A DNA stretch of 64,000 bases from Bizionia saleffrena. GTDB taxonomy: Bacteria; Bacteroidota; Bacteroidia; Flavobacteriales; Flavobacteriaceae. Position 1 is the first letter of the stretch. Each line of letters begins with the position of its first letter. Where the stretch lies: assembly GCF_008086175.1 (NCBI RefSeq), contig NZ_VSKM01000010.1, positions 1 through 64,000 on the forward strand, written 5' to 3'. The translations under genes were made by a program, and so were the position numbers. The notes beneath the pieces were generated by a model. It was not told where the DNA came from, did not search any database, and saw only the letters and a program-made list of their open reading frames with translations. This document shows, piece by piece, positions 53,626 to 62,277 of the stretch.

Positions 53626-54471
53626 TTATAAAGCGCCCCACTCTTTTAAAGAATCTTCATTCATTTTAACGTAATCCATATTCCCTGCTTCTTTAGATTT
53701 TGCTAAAGACATTTTTGCTGTTTTAATCGCGTTTTTCTTATCGCCAACAGCTGCATAGATTAAAGATTGTTTTCTTAGTTGATAAAACTGAGGATCTTTC
53801 ATCATAGAAATAGCTTTCTGCATCCACTCATTAGCTTTTTTAGCGTCTTTACCTTCTTCTAGGTAATACGTTGCAGCCGAATAGTAATCGCTAGCCGATG
53901 GCCCGTTTAACGCCTTATCTATAGATGTAGATACTGTTTTATCAGTATATACAGTAAAAGGAAGACCTACGTAAATATCTGACCACATAATACCTAATAG
54001 CGCCGAGCTACTGGTTAAATCATCGAAACCCATTGTAAATGTTTCTATCTGCATTGGCAATTTGTAAGCTTCAGCTTTTACGGTCGCTACTACTTTAGAA
54101 ACGTCCCATTTTTCTGGAAGTCCCCAATTTTGGGTAGTAGAATACAAATAAATCTCCCAAGAATCTACATTAGGCTTTGTATAAATTGCGTAAGAACCCG
54201 CTTTAACATCGCTACCACCAACCATCACATCTTCACTAAATGTAATTTTAGAATTTATATTCGCTCCTGTTCTCCATACTTTTCCATAAGGTACTAAGTT
54301 CCCAAAAACCTCACGATCTCTCATTCCAGGTCTTGAATATTCTAAAGTTACATCGGTTAATCCTACCTTCTGCTCTACTTTAGAAAATGGACTAGGTTGT
54401 GGTATTTCAATCTGCGCCTTCATTGCGAAAGAGGCAGAGAAAACAACAGCTAGTAAAAGTAATTTTTTCAT
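53626..54471 (-). CDS. DUF2911 family exported protein
   Basis: This 281-residue protein has a signal peptide ending MKAQ. The mature start, PQPSPFSKVEQKVGLTDVTL, and the motif YSRPGMRDREVFGNLVPYG, then KVWRTGANINSKITFSEDV, are the signature of DUF2911. The C-terminal 70 residues are helical and TPR-like (SASDYYSAATYYLEEGKDA, NEWMQKAISMM). The function is unknown. It is monocistronic and ends at a bidirectional terminator. Confidence 0.87.
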   Translation of the reverse strand: MKKLLLLAVVFSASFAMKAQIEIPQPSPFSKVEQKVGLTDVTLEYSRPGMRDREVFGNLVPYGKVWRTGANINSKITFSEDVMVGGSDVKAGSYAIYTKPNVDSWEIYLYSTTQNWGLPEKWDVSKVVATVKAEAYKLPMQIETFTMGFDDLTSSSALLGIMWSDIYVGLPFTVYTDKTVSTSIDKALNGPSASDYYSAATYYLEEGKDAKKANEWMQKAISMMKDPQFYQLRKQSLIYAAVGDKKNAIKTAKMSLAKSKEAGNMDYVKMNEDSLKEWGAL

Positions 54472-54619
54472 AATAGTGTTTTTTATTAAGGTTATTAACC
54501 TGTAAATTTAAGCATTAAGAACCTTTAGTCCGTTAACAAAATCTTAAATAAAAGGCGGTGTATAATATCAATGGGAAAGTTTACTCTATTATAGAAAACT
54601 TAATTTAACATTTTATTCT

Positions 54620-54661
54620 GTTTAACATTAATTAGAAATAGTTAAACATTTTGTATCTTTA
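54620..54661 (+). promoter_or_regulatory. Operator-like inverted repeat and -7 box before the TetR-like gene
   Basis: GTTTAAC (54620-54626) and GTTAAAC (54641-54647) form an inverted repeat; a further TTTAACATT half site lies just upstream. TATCTTTA (54654-54661) fits a -7 box. The same arrangement occurs before the gene at 59426. Confidence 0.45.
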
Positions 54662-54679
54662 TACTTTAAAACAATAACA

Positions 54680-55336
54680 ATGGCAAAAAAGAAAAATACT
54701 ACAGAGCAAGACCTTATAGCATTTTATATGGACTACGTTTTAGAACATAGCGAGCAGCCTAAGTCTGTTTATGCTTTTTCTAAAATGAACAATTTTGAAG
54801 AATCTAAGTTTTATGAACACTTTAGCACATTCGAAACTTTAGAGAAAGGCGTGTTTAAAGCATTTTTGACTAATACTCTTTTGGTGTTGGAAGCAAATGA
54901 AGATTACCAGAAATTTGATCCTCGAGATAAACTACTCAGTTTCTACTTCACTTTTTTCGAAAACTTAACAGCCAATAGAAGTTATGTAGTTTATGCCTTA
55001 AAACAGCACAAAGGCAGTTTAAAATCTTTAACCGTTCTCACCGATTTAAAAGCAGGGTTCTGTAATTATATAGAGCATTTAGATATTGAAACGTTAGATA
55101 TTAAAGAAGATCGACTAGAGAAATTACAACAGCGCTCTTTACGAGAAACAGCTTGGCTTCAGTTACTATTAACTATGAAGTTTTGGCTTGATGACACCTC
55201 TGCTTCTTTTATGAAAACAGATATCTTTATTGAAAAAGCGGTTAATACAAGCTTCGATCTATTAGATATAAAACCTTTAAAAAGTCTTATAGACTTTGGT
55301 AAATTTATATATAAGGAAAAATTTAGTAGCCACTAA
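54680..55336 (+). CDS. TetR-like transcriptional regulator
   Basis: This 218-residue protein has an N-terminal TetR-type segment (TEQDLIAFYMDYVLEHSEQP, then VYAFSKMNNFEESKFYEHFSTF), in which the HTH is recognisable but diverged. An all-helical C-terminal part follows (LRETAWLQLLLTMKFWLDDTSASF), similar to the TetR_C-type domain of flavobacterial regulators. Its gene is 18 bases upstream of an AarF-family kinase gene, and a flavin reductase follows, so it probably heads an operon. The ligand is unknown. Confidence 0.75.
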   Translation: MAKKKNTTEQDLIAFYMDYVLEHSEQPKSVYAFSKMNNFEESKFYEHFSTFETLEKGVFKAFLTNTLLVLEANEDYQKFDPRDKLLSFYFTFFENLTANRSYVVYALKQHKGSLKSLTVLTDLKAGFCNYIEHLDIETLDIKEDRLEKLQQRSLRETAWLQLLLTMKFWLDDTSASFMKTDIFIEKAVNTSFDLLDIKPLKSLIDFGKFIYKEKFSSH

Positions 55337-55354
55337 TTTAACATCTCACAACTA

Positions 55355-56665
55355 TTGAAAACTATAGACAAAATACCGACTTCGAAAATACAAAGAGCTT
55401 CAAAATTAGTATCTACAGGTGCTAAAGTCGGCGTTAATTATTTAAAATATTACGGCGATAAGCTAACAAAAACAGAAATAGAAGCTAAAGAACGTTTAAA
55501 TAAAAATAATGCGGAAGATATTTACGACAGCTTAAAACAACTTAAGGGAAGTGCTTTAAAAGTCGCACAAATGTTAAGTATGGAAAAAAGCTTATTACCG
55601 CAAGCTTATGTCGAAAAATTCTCGCTAGCACAGTTTTCTGTCCCCCCTTTGTCGGCACCACTGGTTGCAAAAACGTTTAAGCAATACTTCGGGAAAACGC
55701 CTAGTGATATGTTCGACACTTTTAACTTAGAATCGGTAAATGCTGCGAGTATTGGTCAGGTGCATTTAGCCGAAAAAGATGGCAAGAGATTGGCTGTTAA
55801 AATTCAGTACCCAGGCGTTGCTGATAGTATTTCAACGGATTTAGCTTTGGTAAAGCCAATCGCTATGAAAATGTTTAATATTAAAGGAAAAGACTCTGAC
55901 AAATATTTTAAAGAGGTCGAAAACAAATTAATTGAGGAAACAAATTACATCTTAGAATTGCAGCAAAGTATGGCAGTTGTTAAAGCGTGCAAGCACATCC
56001 CTAATTTAAAATTCCCTAATTATTACGAAGCCCTTTCTTCGGAACGTATCATTACAATGGACTGGATGGATGGCGAACATTTATCTGAGTTTACTAAAAG
56101 AAATACCGATCAAGAAACAGCAAATAAATTAGGTCAGGCGTTATGGGATTTTTATATGTACCAAATGCACGTGCTAAGAAAAGTACACGCAGATCCGCAT
56201 CCAGGAAATTTTATGGTTTCTAAAGACCACGATTTAATTGCCATAGATTTTGGATGTATGAAAGAGGTTCCGGACGATTTTTATGTACCCTACTTTGAGT
56301 TAGCGAAAAAAGAAAACATTGACGATCCAGAAGTATTTAAGGAAAAAATGTACACGTTAGAGATTTTACGTCCTGAAGATACTAAAGTGGAATTAGACTT
56401 TTTTACAGACTTATTTTATGGTATGCTAAGTTTGTTTACAAAACCATTTCACGACGAAACTTTCGACTTCTCAGATCCCTCATTTTTTAAGTCTATTGCA
56501 GATTTTGGAGAACGTTTTAGTAAAAGTACAGAATTGAGAAAAATGAACGGAAACCGTGGTTCGAAACATTTTATTTATATTAATAGAACCTTTTTCGGAC
56601 TCTATAATTTAATGTTCGATTTAAAAGCTCAAAATATTAAAATTAACAATTATAAGACCTTGTAA
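55355..56665 (+). CDS. AarF/ABC1/UbiB-family kinase-like protein
   Basis: This 436-residue protein starts at TTG. The ABC1 core shows KGSALKVAQMLSMEKSLLPQ (quoted in part; the family KxGQ segment), then AASIGQVHLAEKDGKRLAVK, a nucleotide-binding Ala-rich loop and Lys. HADPHPGNFMV and IDFGCMKEVPDD complete the catalytic site. Members of this family are atypical kinases or ATPases tied to quinone metabolism and stress. It is the second gene of an operon with a TetR-like gene and a flavin reductase gene (1 base gap). Confidence 0.9.
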   Translation: MKTIDKIPTSKIQRASKLVSTGAKVGVNYLKYYGDKLTKTEIEAKERLNKNNAEDIYDSLKQLKGSALKVAQMLSMEKSLLPQAYVEKFSLAQFSVPPLSAPLVAKTFKQYFGKTPSDMFDTFNLESVNAASIGQVHLAEKDGKRLAVKIQYPGVADSISTDLALVKPIAMKMFNIKGKDSDKYFKEVENKLIEETNYILELQQSMAVVKACKHIPNLKFPNYYEALSSERIITMDWMDGEHLSEFTKRNTDQETANKLGQALWDFYMYQMHVLRKVHADPHPGNFMVSKDHDLIAIDFGCMKEVPDDFYVPYFELAKKENIDDPEVFKEKMYTLEILRPEDTKVELDFFTDLFYGMLSLFTKPFHDETFDFSDPSFFKSIADFGERFSKSTELRKMNGNRGSKHFIYINRTFFGLYNLMFDLKAQNIKINNYKTL

Positions 56666-56666
56666 T

Positions 56667-57281
56667 ATGGCTTACTTTAGTAATAAAGACATAAACAACT
56701 TACACCATCTTTATAAAATAAACCTGATTAATAGTTGTTCTGGTTTTAAATCTGCTAACTTAATAGGAACAAAATCTGAAACGGGCGTCGAAAATGTAGC
56801 CGTTTTCAGTTCGGTGACGCACATAGGGTCTCACCCCCCGTTATTAGGGTTTTTCTGTCGACCAACCACTGCTACACGAGACACTTACAATAACATTAAA
56901 GCCACAGGTTTTTATACAATTAATCATATCACTGAAGACAATTTTGAAGCCGCGCACCATACCTCGGCAAAATACGACGAGGATATTTCAGAATTTGACA
57001 AAACAGAACTCACTTCTGAATATAAAAGTAAGTGCTTTGCTCCTTTTGTAAAATACGCTCCAGTACAGTTAGAAATGAAGTTTGTTGAAGAATATCATAT
57101 TAAAGCAAATAATACTATTTTAGTTCTTGGAGAAATACAAAGTTTGTATTTAAATGACGACTTATTAGAAAATGACGGCTTCATTAATCTTGCGAAAGCC
57201 AAAATCGCGGCTATAAATGGCTTGGACGCCTACACGATTCCAGTATTAGAAAAACGATTACACTATCAACGACCAAAATAA
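56667..57281 (+). CDS. Flavin reductase family protein (FMN-binding split barrel)
   Basis: This 204-residue protein carries a split-barrel fold, with SVTHIGSHPPLLGFFCRPTT as the flavin-binding segment, RDTYNNIKATGFYTINHI, and a C-terminal YTIPVLEKRLHYQRP. It belongs to the flavin reductase-like FMN-binding family. It follows the AarF gene by one base and ends the operon. The electron donor and partner are unknown. Confidence 0.85.
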   Translation: MAYFSNKDINNLHHLYKINLINSCSGFKSANLIGTKSETGVENVAVFSSVTHIGSHPPLLGFFCRPTTATRDTYNNIKATGFYTINHITEDNFEAAHHTSAKYDEDISEFDKTELTSEYKSKCFAPFVKYAPVQLEMKFVEEYHIKANNTILVLGEIQSLYLNDDLLENDGFINLAKAKIAAINGLDAYTIPVLEKRLHYQRPK

Positions 57282-57318
57282 GTGCTTAATCGAGCGCTCA
57301 CGCTATAGTTTTATCAAT

Positions 57319-57705
57319 TTATTTAGGAACAGTAGCCCTAAGTGTTGGAGAATGTGGTGATTTTTCCAATGCAACAGACGTTATAAAGTGATTAGTATCA
57401 CCTAACCAAAAGAAAGAGCCGTAGCGTTCAAGATAGGATACCTTAACATATTTACCTTGAAATTCTTGTAAATCTTTAATAACATCTATCTTGTCTTGTT
57501 CAACAGAAAACGAAAATATTTGCGCACCAGAAATTCCTTGGCTAATTTCTCCTTCCCACGTTTTTATGATCAGTCCTCGATTACTAAATTTAATTAATTC
57601 ACCCGAGCGTGTCCCCTCGCTAAAAGGAACATAGTATATAAAAGTGTAATACCCAGCCGTAATTAAAATTAGTGCTAAAACAATTAGTGCTAAGATCTTT
57701 TTCAT
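57319..57705 (-). CDS. Conserved membrane-anchored protein of unknown function
   Basis: This 128-residue protein has an N-terminal hydrophobic segment (ILALIVLALILITAGYYTFI). A small beta-rich part follows: RSGELIKFSNRGLIIKTWEG, FSFSVEQDKIDVI and GKYVKVSYLERYGSFFWLGDT. That KVSY...F..GDT ending is conserved in short flavobacterial proteins that databases sometimes mislabel as 6-phosphogluconate dehydrogenase. No enzymatic domain is present. The gene is single, on the strand opposite to its neighbours. Confidence 0.6.
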   Translation of the reverse strand: MKKILALIVLALILITAGYYTFIYYVPFSEGTRSGELIKFSNRGLIIKTWEGEISQGISGAQIFSFSVEQDKIDVIKDLQEFQGKYVKVSYLERYGSFFWLGDTNHFITSVALEKSPHSPTLRATVPK

Positions 57706-57844
57706 TTCTATAATTTTTAGTGTTAAATATACTAAGATTGTATCAGTTTGTTGAAATTAAAGCATAAATTATGTTTCTTTTATGTAAAAGGTCTAGTGGT
57801 GTTTTTAATAATAATAGTTATGAATCCTAAAAATAAAACATAAA

Positions 57845-59269
57845 ATGAGAATATTAGTTACAGGAGCTTCAGGATACATAGGCAAACGCATAATACCCTT
57901 ATTATTAGAGAGAGGTCACTCCGTTGTTTGTGCAGTTCGTGGTAAATTACGAACCGAAAAACAGTATACAGGTGAAGCCAATGTGCATATTGTAGAAGCC
58001 GATTTTTTAGATGCAGACTCACTAAATAACATCCCCAAAGATATAGATGCCGCTTACTATTTAATTCATTCAATGTCCAATTCGGTGAGCCAATTTCAGA
58101 AAATGGAAGAAGATTGCGCCATCAATTTTAAACGCTATATAGAGACAACCAATGTAAAACAAGTTATTTACTTAAGCGGAATTACAAATGACACCAAATT
58201 ATCTAAGCATTTAATTTCGAGACAAAATGTTGAAAAAACACTGCAATCTAAGGTGTACGCTTTAACGGTTTTTAAAGCCGGAATTATTGTGGGATCAGGC
58301 AGTTCTTCTTTCGAAATTATTAGGGATCTAGTCGAGAAACTTCCGGTAATGATTGCTCCAAAGTGGCTAAACACTAAAACACAACCTATTGCCATTCGCG
58401 ATATTTTAAGTTTTCTAACTAGAGGTTTAGGCAAGGAAGAATTATACAATACCTCTCACGATATTTTTGGTCCAGAAGTGCTAACCTATAAACAAATGCT
58501 TTTACGTTTTGCCGCAGTAAGAAAATTTAAACGCTACATTATAACCGTTCCTATAATGACGCCAAAGCTATCTAGTTATTGGTTGTATTTCGTAACGTCG
58601 ACCTCATACAAACTAGCGCAAACACTAGTAAATAGTATGGGAGTAGAAATTATTGGAAAATCTAGTGACATCAATCAACTCTTGGATGTTAACCCAATGT
58701 CATACGATAAAGCTGTCAAATTAGCCTTCGAAAAGATTGAGCAAAACAGTATCGCTTCAAGTTGGAAAGATTCCTTTGTAAGCAGCCGATCAAAAAAGAG
58801 AGTGTCAGCTAAATACATCAATGTACCTGAATACGGCTGCTTTAAAGATATTAAACAACGTAACGTGAAAAATGAAGCACGAACTTTAGAAAAAATATGG
58901 GCGATTGGAGGAGAAAACGGGTGGTACTACGGTACTGTTTTATGGAAATTTAGAGGCGCCATAGATAAGCTTGTCGGCGGTATTGGATTGCGCAGAGGAC
59001 GTACCAATCAAACGACAATAAATACAGGCGATGCTTTAGATTTTTGGCGTGTACTTTTAGCTGATAAAGAAGAAGGGCGCCTCCTACTTTTTGCCGAAAT
59101 GAAACTTCCAGGGGAAGCGTGGCTAGAGTTTAAAGTTGAAAAAGGTGTTATTTATCAACGTGCCGTTTTTAGACCGCGTGGGATTGCAGGACGATTATAT
59201 TGGTATAGCGTTTTTCCATTTCACGGTTTAATCTTCAACGGAATGATTAATAAATTAGCCGATGCCTAA
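57845..59269 (+). CDS. SDR-family protein with C-terminal DUF2867-like domain
   Basis: This 474-residue protein begins RILVTGASGYIGKRIIPLLL, an extended-SDR (NmrA-like) Rossmann loop. AAYYLIHSMSN (residues about 70-80) and VKQVIYLSGI continue it. The C-terminal 150 residues (IWAIGGENGWYYGTVLW, LWKFRGAIDKLVGGIGLRRGR, LRRGRTNQTTINTGDALDFW) match DUF2867. Proteins of this architecture recur near photolyase and flavin genes in Bacteroidota. It has about 140 bases of leader and is not obviously in an operon. Confidence 0.87.
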   Translation: MRILVTGASGYIGKRIIPLLLERGHSVVCAVRGKLRTEKQYTGEANVHIVEADFLDADSLNNIPKDIDAAYYLIHSMSNSVSQFQKMEEDCAINFKRYIETTNVKQVIYLSGITNDTKLSKHLISRQNVEKTLQSKVYALTVFKAGIIVGSGSSSFEIIRDLVEKLPVMIAPKWLNTKTQPIAIRDILSFLTRGLGKEELYNTSHDIFGPEVLTYKQMLLRFAAVRKFKRYIITVPIMTPKLSSYWLYFVTSTSYKLAQTLVNSMGVEIIGKSSDINQLLDVNPMSYDKAVKLAFEKIEQNSIASSWKDSFVSSRSKKRVSAKYINVPEYGCFKDIKQRNVKNEARTLEKIWAIGGENGWYYGTVLWKFRGAIDKLVGGIGLRRGRTNQTTINTGDALDFWRVLLADKEEGRLLLFAEMKLPGEAWLEFKVEKGVIYQRAVFRPRGIAGRLYWYSVFPFHGLIFNGMINKLADA

Positions 59270-59363
59270 CGCAACTAATAACACCATTTTATTACTCTAG
59301 AAACGTTTTCAAAACAAGCATCTATAGTTTATGACAGTAAAATAGTAACGCTATAAAAATTCT

Positions 59364-59405
59364 GTTTAACTATTTAGGTTAAACCTTAAACATTTCGTAA
59401 ATTTG
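59364..59405 (+). promoter_or_regulatory. Operator-like inverted repeat and -7 box before the gene at 59426
   Basis: TTCTGTTTAAC with GTTTAAC at 59364-59370, GTTAAAC at 59378-59384 and TTAAACATT at 59386-59394 precede TAAATTTG (59398-59405), an exact TAnnTTTG box, 20 bases before the start codon. The same elements precede the gene at 54680. Confidence 0.5.
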
Positions 59406-59425
59406 ATGTAATTAATAACATAACT

Positions 59426-59860
59426 ATGCTATTCAACACAACGTATAAAAATAAAGACAACTTAAAAACTATCGATAAAATGGTCGGTAATTCTTATGGT
59501 TTTTTAGAACGTATTAAATTGAAAGGTACCGGTTCTAAACGGATGATTATTGAAGAAGTTAGTCCGAATTTACGCCCTATTATTAACAGAGTTTCAGATA
59601 TAAATTATGCAAGTATAGAGCTGCGTTCTAAAGGTATTTTAATTTACATAACCAAAGGACTTTCAAATTTCACCTGGGTAATTCCTTTTTATCAGCTTGT
59701 AATTTACAAAACGAACGGAACAAGCATTCATGCTCAGGGAAAATATATTCATTTTAAAAATAATATCACATTTAAAGAAAACAAAAGATTTTTTGATAAA
59801 CTATTGTCTGAAAAATTAAAATTCGACGAACAGTATAAATTTCAACATATTGATCCGTGA
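59426..59860 (+). CDS. Hypothetical protein
   Basis: This 144-residue soluble protein has no signal peptide. It contains NSYGFLERIKLKGTGSKRMI, YASIELRSKGILIYITKGL and FTWVIPFYQLVIYKTNGT, which read like alternating strands and helices of a small alpha/beta fold. I recognise no family. A shared inverted repeat in front of it ties its control to the TetR-AarF operon, which is inference. Confidence 0.5.
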   Translation: MLFNTTYKNKDNLKTIDKMVGNSYGFLERIKLKGTGSKRMIIEEVSPNLRPIINRVSDINYASIELRSKGILIYITKGLSNFTWVIPFYQLVIYKTNGTSIHAQGKYIHFKNNITFKENKRFFDKLLSEKLKFDEQYKFQHIDP

Positions 59861-59924
59861 CTAATTTACTATAGGAGATTGCGACCAAACAAGTAATTTA
59901 ACTAAAAAAAAAACACTGTCCTTT

Positions 59925-59960
59925 AAGCCGAGGCTTTGCAGGTTATCACGACTATAACCT
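59925..59960 (+). other. Two adjacent short hairpins in a gap
   Basis: AAGCC-GA-GGCTT is followed by AGGTTAT-CACGACT-ATAACCT (59940-59946 and 59954-59960). The T tail needed for a terminator is missing. The gap 59861-60104 holds nothing else that I can identify. Confidence 0.35.
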
Positions 59961-60104
59961 AAAAGAATGAAACTAAATAATAGTGCTTAAAAAAAAGTTA
60001 ATGTGCTAGGTCTAGCTGAAAAGCTTTAAAACAGTAAATAGTTTGAATTTCAACTTATACAAAACTAATTTTCAATAAATCCATTTCAAAACGATAAAAT
60101 TGCT

Positions 60105-60778
60105 ATGAAAAACAGTAATATTGAAATCTTACGGCTACCGGCAACGGCTCGTTTACGAGGGACACCTATTAATACTATGCTATTTTTATTTAGTACTGCT
60201 CGTTCTTTTGAGTTAAATACTAATAAAAACGTAAGAACAATCCGTTTATGTGCTGATAAAATAGCTGTTTTGGGACTTAATTTTTTAAATAATTTCTGGA
60301 TAAAAATTACAAATTATGATGTTGAAAGATTAGTTTGTAAAATATTTTTCGGATTAAAGCTTCAAAATATGGTAAAAATTGCTTTATTTGAAAATAAATA
60401 TCTAAATAACCAAATACGCCTAGAAAATAGCAGTGCGTTCTATTCTAATTGTGACCAACTTTTTGTTCCCACCTTAGAAAAAGCAGACGTGTCATACAAC
60501 TCTTCTGGCAAGGTTATTGGGTTATTTGGAGCAAACCGTTTTGTAGAACATTATAAAATAATACTAAAAACACAAGAACGGTTAACAAATAAAATAGCAA
60601 ATAAATTACACACAATTCTAAGCACAGAAGACGTTGCCGTAATTATTGATGCCAAACATTTATATGGTTCATCTCAAGGTATTAGAGATGGCACCTAGGC
60701 AACAGTAACTTCTTTTTTAGAGGTCAATTTAGGTCAGCCTCCAAAATTGCTGAATTGCAGAATTACTTAAAAGACTAA
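60105..60778 (+). pseudogene. folE: Decayed GTP cyclohydrolase I (folE)
   Basis: The 197-codon frame from 60105 keeps the FolE scaffold: KTQERLTNKIANKL, TEDVAVIIDAKHL and SSQGIRD. It has lost key residues: the zinc-site CEHH is now NCDQLF, and the Cys after AKHL is Tyr (AKHLYGSS). It then hits TAG at 60696. Beyond the stop, with one frameshift, the text continues ATVTSF, RGQFRSASKIAELQNYLKD and ends TAA at 60776-60778, overlapping the next start. So it is a ruined folE that once was translationally coupled to the next gene. Functional FolE must come from elsewhere. Confidence 0.82.
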
Positions 60779-61005
60779 TGATGGATACTCTAAAAAAAGC
60801 ACTCGAATTTGAACAACAAGGCACCTCGTTTAAAAGTACCAATGAGCGAATAGTTGCGTCACGTGAAGCTAAAGAACTTATTCTTAGCTTAAACGAAATT
60901 TACAAAGAAAATAAGGACCCTGAGCTAATGGACGTTATGAAGCGTCTTACAGTGATAAAACAAAAAATTGAAAAACGACTTAAAGGTCGACCAAAGAGTA
61001 GCTAG
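60778..61005 (+). CDS. Small protein of unknown function
   Basis: This 75-residue, highly charged, helical protein (LKKALEFEQQGTSFKSTNER, LILSLNEIYKENKDPELMDV) ends in a basic tail KRLKGRPKSS. Its ATG overlaps the end of the folE remnant (TAATG), so it was or is cotranslated with it. I recognise no family. The basic C terminus could bind nucleic acid, which is speculation. Confidence 0.5.
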   Translation: MMDTLKKALEFEQQGTSFKSTNERIVASREAKELILSLNEIYKENKDPELMDVMKRLTVIKQKIEKRLKGRPKSS

Positions 61006-61050
61006 ACGAGGTTAACAGCTTCTGCTCTACTCTATCTAAACCATATAATT

Positions 61051-61734
61051 ATGAAAAAAATATTAGTAGTAGGCGGAAGTAAAGGTATTGGTAACGCCAT
61101 TGTTCAACATTTAGTAAGTCACCATACTGTTTACAATTTTAGCCGTACAGCACCAAGTTTTGGTCACAATAATTTACACCATTTTCAGGGAGACATTTTA
61201 ACCGATGACCTCCCTGATTTAGAAGCTTTAGATTCTATTATTTACTGCCCAGGCAGTATTAATCTAAAGCCTATCTCCCGATTATCTCTAGACGAATTCC
61301 GAGAGGATTTCGAAATTAACGTTATTGGTGCTGTTAAAACTATTCAGCACTATCTCCCACTATTAAAAAAGGGAAATAAACCTTCTATCTTATTATTTAG
61401 TACGGTAGCCACCACTTTAGGAATGCCCTTCCACGCTAGTGTTGCAGCTTCAAAATCTGGAGTTGAGGGTTTAATGAAATCTCTAGGCGCAGAATTAGCA
61501 CCAACAATTCGTGTTAATGCCATTGCTCCCACAGTTACCGATACCGATTTGGCTTCTAAACTACTGCGCAACGAAAAAATGATAGAAAACATTACGGATC
61601 GCCACCCCCTTAAAAAGTTTCTAAACCCTGAAGAAGTAGCCAATATGGCAGCTTTTTTAATTTCTGAAAAGGCTGCTGCCATTTCAGGACAAGTTTTAAA
61701 AATGGATTGTGGTATTGTCAGTTTTAAAATATAA
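61051..61734 (+). CDS. SDR family oxidoreductase lacking the catalytic Tyr
   Basis: This 227-residue protein has the Rossmann loop VVGGSKGIGNAIV, NVIGAVKTIQHYLPL, and LLFSTVATTLGMPFHASVAA followed by SKSGVEG. Where classical SDR enzymes have YxxxK, it has VAASK, so the catalytic Tyr is Val. A C-terminal VNAIAPTVTDTDLASKLL and SGQVLKMDCG close the fold. From memory, SDR proteins with VAA(A/S)K are recurrent in photolyase-linked clusters, so this is probably a family trait rather than damage. It starts 45 bases after the small protein gene, in the same direction. Confidence 0.88.
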   Translation: MKKILVVGGSKGIGNAIVQHLVSHHTVYNFSRTAPSFGHNNLHHFQGDILTDDLPDLEALDSIIYCPGSINLKPISRLSLDEFREDFEINVIGAVKTIQHYLPLLKKGNKPSILLFSTVATTLGMPFHASVAASKSGVEGLMKSLGAELAPTIRVNAIAPTVTDTDLASKLLRNEKMIENITDRHPLKKFLNPEEVANMAAFLISEKAAAISGQVLKMDCGIVSFKI

Positions 61735-61740
61735 TCACTT

Positions 61741-62277
61741 ATGAATCCTTTTAAAGCGTTTTTCGCAACACTTTTTACGCAATCGGGCTCTAATATTAAA
61801 GCTGAAAAATCCTCCATCTATGATATTTCAATGCGTAGCCTAACGGGTAAACCCATTGATTTTACAAACTATAAAGGAAAACACATTCTATTTGTTAATG
61901 TAGCGTCAAAATGCGGATTTACACCTCAGTATAAAGATTTAGAAACTTTGAGTAACACCTATAAAGATGCATTGGTTGTTATTGGGGTACCTTGCAATCA
62001 GTTTGGCAATCAAGAACCTGGAAATTCTGAAGACATCGAAACGTTTTGCGAAGTCAATTACGGCGTTACCTTTTTAATCACAGAAAAAGTTGCTGTGAAA
62101 GGAAAAAATCAACATCCATTGTATAAATGGCTAACGCAAGAGAGCAGAAACGGCAATAAAAGCTCTTCAGTAAAATGGAATTTCCAAAAGTATTTAGTAG
62201 ATCCTAAAGGTGAGTTGTTAGACTACTACTACTCTACAACGAGCCCATTGAGTAAAAAAATAACAAAAAAATTATGA
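61741..62277 (+). CDS. Glutathione peroxidase (Cys type)
   Basis: This 178-residue thiol peroxidase has the catalytic Cys58 in VASKCGFTPQYKDLE, then CNQFGNQEPG and VKWNFQKYLVDPKG, the Gln and Trp of the catalytic triad. It uses Cys in place of selenocysteine, as bacterial enzymes do, and probably takes electrons from thioredoxin. It begins 6 bases after the SDR stop, and its own stop overlaps the TspO gene (ATGA). Confidence 0.93.
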   Translation: MNPFKAFFATLFTQSGSNIKAEKSSIYDISMRSLTGKPIDFTNYKGKHILFVNVASKCGFTPQYKDLETLSNTYKDALVVIGVPCNQFGNQEPGNSEDIETFCEVNYGVTFLITEKVAVKGKNQHPLYKWLTQESRNGNKSSSVKWNFQKYLVDPKGELLDYYYSTTSPLSKKITKKL

